Below, one piece after another: positions 25,998 to 33,059 of a stretch of 40,885 nucleotides of DNA. The DNA is from a virus. Each line of letters starts with the position of its first letter. The first letter of the stretch is position 1. Made by a program: the position numbers and the translations under genes. Under the pieces are notes generated by a model that was given only the letters and a program-made list of their open reading frames with translations, did no database searches and was not told the DNA's origin. Where the stretch lies: positions 1 to 40,885 of IMG/VR virus record IMGVR_UViG_3300009104_000045; one strand, 5' to 3'.

Positions 25998-28900
25998 TTG
26001 AAAAGAACAAGAATTAATATTCCTTTTAAGGAAATTAAATACATACATCACATATCTGATGTTCATATCAGAAATTTAAAACGACACGCAGAATACGAAC
26101 AAGTATTTGAGAAGTTGTATAAAAAAATAGGCGAAAATCGTGAAAATTCCCTTATTTATATCGGTGGAGATATAGCACATTCAAAAACCGATATGTCACC
26201 TGAACTCGTAGACCAAACTTCCCGTTTTCTAAAATCTCTTTCAGAGATTTGTCCTACGATAGTTATTACAGGAAACCACGATTGTAATTTAAATAATAGA
26301 AATAGGTTAGATGTTTTAACACCTATTATTAGTAATTTAAATTTACCAAACCTACATTATCTTAAACACTCTGGTGTTTATGATTGTGGAGATGTGAGCT
26401 TTGTGGTTTGGGATGTATGGGAAGATGAAGAGAACTACATTAAAGCAAAAGATTTTAAAGCCGATACAAAGATTGTTTTATATCACGGTACGGTAGATAG
26501 GTCAAAAACTGATGTAGGATTTTCACTACCAGGTAAGGTTACAATAGATTATTTTGATGATTATGACTTGGGTCTAATAGGTGATATTCATAAAAGACAA
26601 TATTTAAACGAAGAAAAAACTATTGCTTATTGTGGTTCTCTGATTCAACAAAATCACGGGGAAAGTATTGGACACGGATATGTGTTATGGGAAGTTCCAA
26701 CAAGAACAGGAGAATATATTGAAATCCCTAATGATTATGGTTATTATACAATTGATATTGATGATGGAATAGTTCCAGATGTTAAAGGAGTTCCAAAGAA
26801 AGCAAGATTACGAGTTAGAATATCTAATACAGACGGAGCACAATTAAAGAAAGCGTTAGCAGTTATTCATCATAGATACGGAATTAAAGATGTTACCATA
26901 ACACGAGTAGATAGACGAAATAGAGTGAGAGGAGAACATCAAATTGTAATAGGAGATGTTAATGATACAGATTATCAATATGAATTAATAGAGGATTACC
27001 TAAAACGAAATCACACTATTACTGATGAGATGTTGGTAAAGATTAAAAAATTAAATGAAGAAATTAATGATGAATTACCACCAGCAAGAGTTAAAAGAAA
27101 TATAGATTGGAAAATAAAAAAACTTGAATTTTCAAATATGTTTTGTTATGGAGAAAATAATGTAGTAGATTTCACTCAACTTGACGGGATTGTTGGTATG
27201 TTCGCTCCAAATGCTTCTGGTAAGTCAACCTTATTAGATGCTTTATCTTTTTGTTTATTTGATATAACATCACGAACAACGAGAGCGGCTTCAGTTCTAA
27301 ACAACAAGAAAAAGAGTTTTAATTGTAAGGTTAATTTTGAAGTTGGTGGATTAGACTATTATATTGAAAGAAAAGCAACCACAAGAAGTAGAGACGGGCA
27401 TGTGAAAGTAGATGTGAATTTTTGGATGGTTGATGAAGGTGGTGATGTTGTTAGTTTAAATGGTGACCAAAGACGAACTACCAATTATAATATTAATCGT
27501 GTAATTGGAACATATGATGACTTTATTTTATCAACATTATCTACACAAAACAATTTTACCGTCTTTATTGATAAGACACAGAAAGAAAGAAAAGAATTAT
27601 TATCTACATTTATGGGAACAGATATTTTTGATTCCTTATACCAATCAGCAAATGATAGAATTTCAGAAACACAGACCTTATTACGAGATTTTAATAAAAT
27701 AGATTATGGTAAAATGTTAGCAGATTTACAAAAAGAAACTACAATATTAGAAGTAAAACAAACAGATTTACTTAGTAAAAAAGATGACAAAACAAAAATA
27801 TACAATGATTTAAATTCTCAAATTATTAATTTAACGACACAATTAAAACCCGTTGATGATACAATTAGAGATATTAAAGTTCTGAAAAAAGAAAAATTTA
27901 AAAATGAAGAATTACTTGACACCGCACATAATGAAGAGAGTAATGTTGTGACAGAACAATACGACTTATCAGCAGTTATAGATGATTTAAAATCAACAAT
28001 AAAAATTTATGAAAAGGATAATGTTTCAGAAAAATATGCTGAGTTAAAAAAACTTGAACAAGAAAGAAGTTTATTTGAAATAGATTTTGATAAATTAAAA
28101 GCAGAAGTTAAAGTTAAATTAGATAAGAAAGCTAAATTAGATATTTTGGGTTGGGATGATGATTGTAATTATTGTATGAGTAATCCATTTACATTAGAAG
28201 CTATTGAGATTGAAAAAAATCTGCCAAAAGACAAAGAGTTGGTTGTTGAGTATTTAGATAAAGAAAAAGAATTAGATAGTGAAATAAAAAATATGTCTAA
28301 TGTTCGTGCTTTCAAAGAAGAATTAGACAACGCAAAATTACAATTAACTGAAGGTAAATTAAGAGAAGATAATCTTAATTATAGTTTACAATATATTAAT
28401 GAAAGAAAACGAAACATAGAAACTCAAATAGAATCGGTTAGTAATGAAATACAAAGATACAAAGACCAAGAAAATAATGTAAAATATAATGAAAAGATTA
28501 AAACAAAAATAACTAAAAAAGAATTAGAATTATCTGATGTTGATGATAAAATTATTAAACTTAATGAAGATATAACAGAAGTTCATTCAGACATTAAAGT
28601 TAATGATAATGAAATGAAAAACATTAACAAGAAGATAAAAGAGATTGAAGAATTAGAAAAACAAAACCAAGCATACCATTACTATTTAGATGCAGTTAGA
28701 CGAGATAGTATTCCATATGAATTACTTGAAAAAGCAATTCCTACGATTGAAGGTGAAGTCAATAACATTTTAAGTCAATTAGTTGAGTTCCAAATGTCGT
28801 TAGAAATGGACGGTAAAAATATTAATGCTAATATTGTATATGACGACTTAAACGAGTGGCCATTAGAATTATCAAGTGGTATGGAAAGATTTATCAGTTC

Positions 28901-29147
28901 TCTTGCAATGAGAGTTGGTTTAATAAATGTAAGTAATTTACCAAGAAGTAATTTTTTAGCGATTGACGAAGGTTGGGGAACAATGGATAGTGATAATATC
29001 AATTCAGTCTATAATTTATTCCAATATTTAAAGACACAATTCCAATTCGCGTTAATTGTATCGCATGTTGACTCTATGAGAGATGCAGTAGATACACTAT
29101 TAGAAATCTCAAAAGATAGTAGTTTTAGTAGTATTAAATTCGATTAA
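25998..29147 (+). CDS. Fused Mre11-Rad50 (gp47-gp46 / SbcD-SbcC) recombination nuclease
   Basis: 1049 residues, TTG start directly after the primase stop. Residues 1-~230 form a Mre11/SbcD phosphoesterase: SDVHI (Asp21, His23), GGD (58), GNHD (92-95), YHG (163), GDIHK (195-199). From 370 a Rad50/SbcC ATPase follows: Walker A APNASGKST (403-411), a coiled coil with hook CNYC (723-726), signature LSSGMERF (958-965), Walker B FLAIDEGWGTMD (986-997) and VSHVD. In T4 these are separate proteins, gp47 and gp46, which resect DNA ends for recombination-dependent replication. Here nuclease and ATPase are one chain, with a junction near 355-370 and no internal stop. All key residues are intact. Confidence 0.92.
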   Translation: MKRTRINIPFKEIKYIHHISDVHIRNLKRHAEYEQVFEKLYKKIGENRENSLIYIGGDIAHSKTDMSPELVDQTSRFLKSLSEICPTIVITGNHDCNLNNRNRLDVLTPIISNLNLPNLHYLKHSGVYDCGDVSFVVWDVWEDEENYIKAKDFKADTKIVLYHGTVDRSKTDVGFSLPGKVTIDYFDDYDLGLIGDIHKRQYLNEEKTIAYCGSLIQQNHGESIGHGYVLWEVPTRTGEYIEIPNDYGYYTIDIDDGIVPDVKGVPKKARLRVRISNTDGAQLKKALAVIHHRYGIKDVTITRVDRRNRVRGEHQIVIGDVNDTDYQYELIEDYLKRNHTITDEMLVKIKKLNEEINDELPPARVKRNIDWKIKKLEFSNMFCYGENNVVDFTQLDGIVGMFAPNASGKSTLLDALSFCLFDITSRTTRAASVLNNKKKSFNCKVNFEVGGLDYYIERKATTRSRDGHVKVDVNFWMVDEGGDVVSLNGDQRRTTNYNINRVIGTYDDFILSTLSTQNNFTVFIDKTQKERKELLSTFMGTDIFDSLYQSANDRISETQTLLRDFNKIDYGKMLADLQKETTILEVKQTDLLSKKDDKTKIYNDLNSQIINLTTQLKPVDDTIRDIKVLKKEKFKNEELLDTAHNEESNVVTEQYDLSAVIDDLKSTIKIYEKDNVSEKYAELKKLEQERSLFEIDFDKLKAEVKVKLDKKAKLDILGWDDDCNYCMSNPFTLEAIEIEKNLPKDKELVVEYLDKEKELDSEIKNMSNVRAFKEELDNAKLQLTEGKLREDNLNYSLQYINERKRNIETQIESVSNEIQRYKDQENNVKYNEKIKTKITKKELELSDVDDKIIKLNEDITEVHSDIKVNDNEMKNINKKIKEIEELEKQNQAYHYYLDAVRRDSIPYELLEKAIPTIEGEVNNILSQLVEFQMSLEMDGKNINANIVYDDLNEWPLELSSGMERFISSLAMRVGLINVSNLPRSNFLAIDEGWGTMDSDNINSVYNLFQYLKTQFQFALIVSHVDSMRDAVDTLLEISKDSSFSSIKFD

Positions 29148-29184
29148 TCGTGGTTTTATTGATGCTGCAAGGAGAAAAAATGTA

Positions 29185-29722
29185 TTTTGGGCAAAGTAGC
29201 TTATATATATATATGTAATAACAAAATAGTTATTTGACAATTGGAATTGGAAAGTATCAAGACCGTACATCTTGATATGGGATTGACCGAAAAATGAGTA
29301 ACCAATGGAAGCTCATAAGGTAATCCGCTGTAGAGTTGTGGTAACTCAATCGGTGCTAAATATTGTATCGGTTTTCTTTGACAAAAGATACAGAATGTAT
29401 TTCCGTAAAACAATAGAAAATGATTCTATTGACTTCATTTTGGGTAGGGTAAAACCAAATCCCAACTTGTGACAGAATTAAGCTACTCTTGGAGAGCTAA
29501 TGTAATCACATAGGAGTTGTATCCACTTTAATGACTTTAACCAAGTTGAGAAGAACTTTTGTAACTGAAAGATGTGAGGTATGAAGTAATAATAAATCCA
29601 AGACGGAAATTGTAGGTAATCATTAGTCCTACATCCCCACATAATTCCATAAGATTTTTGGAGAACCCAAGATTTTCAGTTTCCACCTATATACAAACTT
29701 GAGAACACGGGTTCTCTTTTTA
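29185..29722 (+). ncRNA. Large structured RNA (about 540 nt), family unknown
   Basis: No credible protein frame, but dense complementary pairs. Long-range: CAAAGTAGCTTA (29192-29203) with TAAGCTACTCTTG (29479-29491), 12 pairs plus one bulged C. 3' domain, nested: AACTGAAA (29563-29570)/TTTCAGTT (29674-29681), ATGTGAGG (29572-29579)/CCCCACAT (29635-29642, one mismatch), TGTAGG (29611-29616)/CCTACA (29628-29633). Local stems: 29217-29234, 29255-29277 (8 bp), 29333-29347, 29411-29431 (8 bp) and 29543-29558. It ends in an intrinsic terminator. Size and ornateness resemble phage RNAs such as ROOL or GOLLD, but I cannot assign a family. Boundaries, especially 5', are approximate. No obvious own promoter; transcription may come from upstream. 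Confidence 0.65.
29701..29721 (+). terminator. Intrinsic terminator of the large RNA
   Basis: GAGAAC (29701-29706), loop ACGG, GTTCTC (29711-29716), followed by TTTTTATAT. A compact 6 bp stem with a T-rich tail that ends the large structured RNA. Confidence 0.75.
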
Positions 29723-29747
29723 TATAATAAAAAAACAAACATAGGAT

Positions 29748-29984
29748 GTTAGAATGATAATACAAGAAAAAAGAGAATCGTATTGAATATTCGATACGAA
29801 TAATAGAGGCAGGCAAGACAAGCCGTAAGTCCAGAGACAAAGAAAAGAGCCCCTTTGAGGTGTGTCCATATCGTTGTGATATGGAAACGATTGAAATATC
29901 GTTGTGAAGACAAGTCTTAAATGCTAGTCAATAGACCACAATCAAGGAGCAGGAGAAAACCAGAAACACATTATCATCCTAAAC
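29748..29984 (+). ncRNA. Second structured RNA (about 240 nt), family unknown
   Basis: A closing helix joins AGAATGATAAT (29751-29761) to ATTATCATCCT (29970-29980), 10 of 11 positions paired, extended by GTT/AAC across a bulge. Inside are strong local stems: 29778-29799 (9 bp, loop ATAT), 29865-29885 (8 bp, TCCATATC/GATATGGA), 29886-29903 (6 bp, AACGAT/ATCGTT) and a weaker 29838-29857. The second and third are contiguous and would stack. No coding frame of note. It does not match tRNA, tmRNA, RNase P or 6S patterns that I know. From 29985 to 30100 I see only an A-rich stretch and a weak hairpin (30061-30080). Confidence 0.55.
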
Positions 29985-30100
29985 TTCCAGAATCACTTGC
30001 TTAAAACCCCAAAAATAACACAAAAATCAGAGAAAAAAATTTTATGAGAAAAAACTTCTACGAAACCAGTATAGGTTTTGTAATTAATAACAAAAAGCAG

Positions 30101-30129
30101 TTGACTTTAAGAAAAGGCTATATTATATT
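30101..30129 (+). promoter_or_regulatory. Sigma70-like promoter
   Basis: TTGACT (30101-30106), 17 bp, TATATT (30124-30129), with AAAAAGCAG before the -35 box. Transcription would start near 30136, one or two bases before the zinc-ribbon ATG, so the message would be leaderless. Confidence 0.7.
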
Positions 30130-30137
30130 AGAATATT

Positions 30138-30272
30138 ATGAAAATTTGTCCAAGATGTAAAAAGAAACACAAAGATGAGATGATTTTACACCCGAAACAT
30201 TGTTTTAAGTGCGTTTTAGATATGCACGCGAATTATGTTGAAAAAAAAAGTAAAAAAGCTCTTGACTCTTAA
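30138..30272 (+). CDS. Zinc-ribbon microprotein (44 residues)
   Basis: A 44-residue protein with two metal-knuckle motifs, CPRC (residues 4-7) and CFKC (23-26), 15 residues apart, in a Lys/His-rich chain: the form of a small zinc ribbon that binds nucleic acid or a host protein. A consensus promoter ends eight bases before the ATG, which supports expression and implies a leaderless transcript. The last codons (KKALDS) contain the -35 region of the next promoter. Phage zinc-ribbon microproteins often act on host RNA polymerase or nucleases, but nothing specific is shown here. Confidence 0.65.
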   Translation: MKICPRCKKKHKDEMILHPKHCFKCVLDMHANYVEKKSKKALDS

Positions 30273-30290
30273 TGCTAGGGCAGTTATATT
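30262..30290 (+). promoter_or_regulatory. Sigma70-like promoter
   Basis: TTGACT (30262-30267), 17 bp, TATATT (30285-30290), with AAAAAAGCTC before it. It overlaps the stop of the zinc-ribbon gene and would start transcripts near 30297, upstream of the gene at 30311. Confidence 0.75.
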
Positions 30291-30310
30291 ATGTAAAAAG
30301 GAGAGATATT

Positions 30311-30514
30311 ATGGTTGAAAAAATTAAACAATTATTAGATACATTAGAACAAGAGATTACAGACGGATATAATACTTTACCAGAGTATGATAAAAATACT
30401 GAAGGTAAGGGTTATATTAATCTGGCTCAGAACACTTTGTATAAATTACAAAAAGAAATAGAAACTTTGGAACAAGGATTAGAACAAGGTAAAAATTTTT
30501 CATTATTGGGGTAA
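30311..30514 (+). CDS. Hypothetical 67-residue helical protein
   Basis: From the ATG at 30311 behind AGGAGAG. An upstream ATG at 30272 is in frame but lies inside the promoter and would not be transcribed from it. The protein is mostly helix with a likely coiled coil at both ends (EKIKQLLDTLEQEI, YKLQKEIETLEQGLEQG) around a short loop, i.e. a helical hairpin. Three bases separate it from the next gene. Function unknown; early-type expression. Confidence 0.6.
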   Translation: MVEKIKQLLDTLEQEITDGYNTLPEYDKNTEGKGYINLAQNTLYKLQKEIETLEQGLEQGKNFSLLG

Positions 30515-30517
30515 ACA

Positions 30518-30793
30518 ATGGCTGATAGACAAAAAAGATATAGAGTAGCAATATATGTAGATATATTTGTTCCTGAAAGTTATACCGTTGGTAAAGATTA
30601 TTCAAGACAAGACGCTAATTTCGTAGCAAATCAAGTTGCAAGACAAATAGAAGATAAAATCAATCCAGAGTGGAAATATTCTGAAAGAAATTACTGGATT
30701 GGTAATGCTTATGTTGGTGGAATAGCCGATACTGATAGTTGGGGTGAACTATTAGATTTAGGTAGAAACGATTCAGGTGGAGCTTGGGATTAA
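30518..30793 (+). CDS. Hypothetical 91-residue protein
   Basis: A small soluble protein with a strand-helix-strand pattern: RYRVAIYVDIFVP, a helical segment (ANFVANQVARQIEDKI), then an aromatic/Gly-rich C-terminal part (NYWIGNAYVGGIADTDSWGE). The AGxxxV-type alternation suggests a ferredoxin-like small domain. Start has a weak GGGG site in the previous gene's end. It shares the promoter at 30262 with the gene before it. No family recognised. Confidence 0.55.
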   Translation: MADRQKRYRVAIYVDIFVPESYTVGKDYSRQDANFVANQVARQIEDKINPEWKYSERNYWIGNAYVGGIADTDSWGELLDLGRNDSGGAWD

Positions 30794-30805
30794 TAAAAAT
30801 AGCTC

Positions 30806-30834
30806 TTGACATTAACAAAAAAATTCAGTAACAT
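30806..30834 (+). promoter_or_regulatory. Sigma70-like promoter of the VWA gene
   Basis: TTGACA (30806-30811), 17 bp, TAACAT (30829-30834), preceded by AGCTC. The spacer and following bases are almost identical to those of the promoter at 32985. Start near 30841 leaves about 3 bases before the ATG. Confidence 0.7.
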
Positions 30835-30843
30835 TAGATAGAA

Positions 30844-32976
30844 ATGAGATATAACAAACAGAACAATTTTTCGTCTTTCTGGTTGGGTGATACTTTTGAG
30901 AATAAATCACTCATAGAAAACGAACAAGAAAAACCAAAAGTTGACTATATTAAGTTAGCCTCTTATCAAAGAGCGATTTCTAACTTTGTCAATATTGTAA
31001 CTGCTAAGAATATCCCTGTTAAGTTCTCAAAAAGAGGCGATAGTTATACAGACGGGGAAGTTGTTACAATTTCTTCTAAACTTGATGATAAATTATTTGA
31101 TAGTTCAGTTGGATTAGCACTTCACGAAGGTTCTCACATTTTACTTTCTGATTTTGCTTTTCTAAAAACACTTGGTTCAACTATTCCAAAAACCTTTTAT
31201 AAGTTAGCGAATAGTAAAGGTTTAACAAATATGGAAGCTAAAACACTTGTCAAACATATGTTGAATTATGTTGAAGACAGGAGAATTGATAATTATGTTA
31301 TCACTACTTCCCCTGGTTATAAAGGTTATTATTTATCTATGTATGACAAATATTTTCATAGTCCAACGGTAGACAAAGGACTAAAATCAGCAGACGAGAT
31401 GAGAGAAAAAAATCTTGATAGTTATTTATTTAGAATTATTAATTTTACTAATGTAAATACTGATTTAGATGCTCTACCTGGTCTAAGAGAACTTTGGAAC
31501 AAGATAGATTTAAGAAATATTTCAAGATTAACTACTACTGGAAAAGCTTATCAAGTAGCATATGATATGTCCAAAATTATTCTGAATAATTTGGATACGA
31601 TTAATAGTGATGACAAATTTAATGAAATCAAGAAAAAACTTAATCAAGGATTAAAAGAAGCACAAGATAATGATGATGATGATATGGTTAATGATTTCGC
31701 CGCTGAAAGAATTAAACAATTTATTGATAAGTTTTCAGAGAATATGAGTTATGAAGATTTATTAAATTCAGTTGAAGTGGAAGCAGGTTATTTAGGTGAT
31801 AATGGAAAATTAGAAAAACAAATTCAAGATATGAAACAGAGTTTGTTTTCAGGTTTATCAGATGCTCAGAAATCTGAATTAAGAAAAAAAATTGAAAGAG
31901 TATTAGAGAAACAGAAAAAGTTCTTGGAAGGAAAAATCACAAAAAGAAAACTTTCCAAAAAAGATATTCAACAAGTAGAAGCCGTTTCAGAGTCTGGAAC
32001 TACTTATAAAGATGTTTTGAATGATAATAAACATAAACATCTACAATCAAATAGATATAGAGCTACTGGAGATTCAAAAGTTATTGTTGTAAAGAACTTA
32101 ACAAAATCATTAATTGATAGTGATATGTTTCCAAATTTACTTGCGGATAGTCGTGGTTATTGGAATCACAATGATAAACAAGCTATAGTTCTTGAAGGTT
32201 TAAGACTTGGTAAAATGTTAGGTAAAAAATTGCAAATTCGTGGGGAACAAAGATTATTAAAAAATACAAGATTAAAAAGTGGTAGAATTGATAAAAGACT
32301 TGTTGCAGAACTTGGGTTCAATAACGAAAGTGTTTTCCACAATATTGATATTGAAAAATATCCAGACGGGTTCTTACACATTTCTTTGGATGCAAGTGGT
32401 AGTATGTATGGTAGTAGTTTTGATAACTCATTAACTTGTGCTATTGCTATTATTCAAGCCGTTGATATGATACAAAACTTTGATGTAGTATTTACATTAA
32501 GAGGAACTTCATCAAAATATTCAGGTGGAGCTGATGTTCCAGTTATTCTCTATGCTTATGATAGTAGAGTTGATAAGATTTCAAAAGTTAGAAAACTATT
32601 TAGATACTTATCTTGTGGTTCAACTACTCCTGAAGGATTATGTTATGAAGCGATTATGGAAGAAATGATTTATACTACTGATAAAGTAGATAGTTATTTC
32701 TTGAACTTTTCAGACGGAATGCCAATGTATTCAAATGATGAAATGTATTATAGTGGTGAAGAAGCAAGAATTCACACCAGAGATATGGTTAATAAAATGA
32801 GAAAAATGGGAATTAATGTTTTATCATACTTCATTTCAAAATATGAAAGTGATGATGATAGTAGGTATATGGGAGATTTTAAACAAATGTATGGTTCGGA
32901 TGCAGAACAGATTAATATTCTTTCAATTCCACAAGTAGCAAAAACAATGAATAATTTATTTTTGAGAAAAAAGTGA
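30844..32976 (+). CDS. Metallopeptidase-like plus VWA domain protein (CobT/DUF2201-like)
   Basis: 710 residues. N-terminal metallopeptidase-like part: GLALHEGSHILLSDF with HEGSH at 94-98 and a probable third ligand Glu144 in NYVEDRRID. A charged helical linker (about 255-380), then a C-terminal von Willebrand A domain with a full MIDAS: DASGS (516-520), Thr594/Thr595 in CGSTTPEG and Asp624 in FSDGMP. VWA proteins of this type work with MoxR-family AAA+ ATPases, and such a gene follows directly. The pair is comparable to CobS-CobT and RavA-ViaA. It may remodel or proteolyse a host or phage protein complex. Only about 3 bases separate the predicted transcript start from the ATG. Confidence 0.8.
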   Translation: MRYNKQNNFSSFWLGDTFENKSLIENEQEKPKVDYIKLASYQRAISNFVNIVTAKNIPVKFSKRGDSYTDGEVVTISSKLDDKLFDSSVGLALHEGSHILLSDFAFLKTLGSTIPKTFYKLANSKGLTNMEAKTLVKHMLNYVEDRRIDNYVITTSPGYKGYYLSMYDKYFHSPTVDKGLKSADEMREKNLDSYLFRIINFTNVNTDLDALPGLRELWNKIDLRNISRLTTTGKAYQVAYDMSKIILNNLDTINSDDKFNEIKKKLNQGLKEAQDNDDDDMVNDFAAERIKQFIDKFSENMSYEDLLNSVEVEAGYLGDNGKLEKQIQDMKQSLFSGLSDAQKSELRKKIERVLEKQKKFLEGKITKRKLSKKDIQQVEAVSESGTTYKDVLNDNKHKHLQSNRYRATGDSKVIVVKNLTKSLIDSDMFPNLLADSRGYWNHNDKQAIVLEGLRLGKMLGKKLQIRGEQRLLKNTRLKSGRIDKRLVAELGFNNESVFHNIDIEKYPDGFLHISLDASGSMYGSSFDNSLTCAIAIIQAVDMIQNFDVVFTLRGTSSKYSGGADVPVILYAYDSRVDKISKVRKLFRYLSCGSTTPEGLCYEAIMEEMIYTTDKVDSYFLNFSDGMPMYSNDEMYYSGEEARIHTRDMVNKMRKMGINVLSYFISKYESDDDSRYMGDFKQMYGSDAEQINILSIPQVAKTMNNLFLRKK

Positions 32977-32984
32977 AAAAGCTC

Positions 32985-33013
32985 TTGACTTTAACAAAAA
33001 GATTTAGTAATAT
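32985..33013 (+). promoter_or_regulatory. Sigma70-like promoter of the AAA+ gene
   Basis: TTGACT (32985-32990), 17 bp, TAATAT (33008-33013), preceded by AAAAAGCTC. Close sequence match to the promoter at 30806 over about 40 bases, so the ATPase and VWA genes should be expressed in parallel. Confidence 0.75.
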
Positions 33014-33020
33014 TAGATAT

Positions 33021-33059
33021 ATGATGATTAATAAAAAGAAAAGGATAACCAATGAATAA
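33021..33059 (+). CDS. Possible 12-residue leader peptide
   Basis: ATGATG at the predicted transcript start (33020-33021) opens a 12-codon frame, MMINKKKRITNE, whose stop overlaps the start of the AAA+ gene (33052). Its codons contain the AAGGATA ribosome site of that gene. It could couple translation, or be chance in AT-rich sequence. Confidence 0.25.
   Translation: MMINKKKRITNE

Noticed and set aside
27505-27702. A 65-codon + strand frame inside the Rad50 part of the fusion
   Set aside because: It is out of frame with a strongly conserved ATPase sequence and has His/Tyr/Leu-rich content typical of a shadow frame.
29203-29214. A TA dinucleotide repeat
   Set aside because: Six units of TA are expected by chance in sequence of this composition; it is treated as part of the RNA loop, not as an origin or mobile-element scar.
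29180-29218. A 12-codon frame with a good AAGGAG site at the start of the non-coding block
   Set aside because: It overlaps the 5' strand of the 12-pair helix of the large RNA and contains a TA repeat; a chance frame in AT-rich sequence is more likely than a gene.
29234-29260. TTGACA at 29234 as a promoter for the large RNA
   Set aside because: At a 17 bp spacing there is no -10-like box, and TTGACA lies within the folded region; the true promoters in this genome keep exactly 17 bp.
29148-30137. tRNA genes, tmRNA, RNase P RNA, group I intron or CRISPR array in the non-coding block
   Set aside because: I found no cloverleaf with a T-loop consensus, no RNase P or tmRNA conserved segments, no P/Q/R/S intron elements and no regularly spaced repeats.
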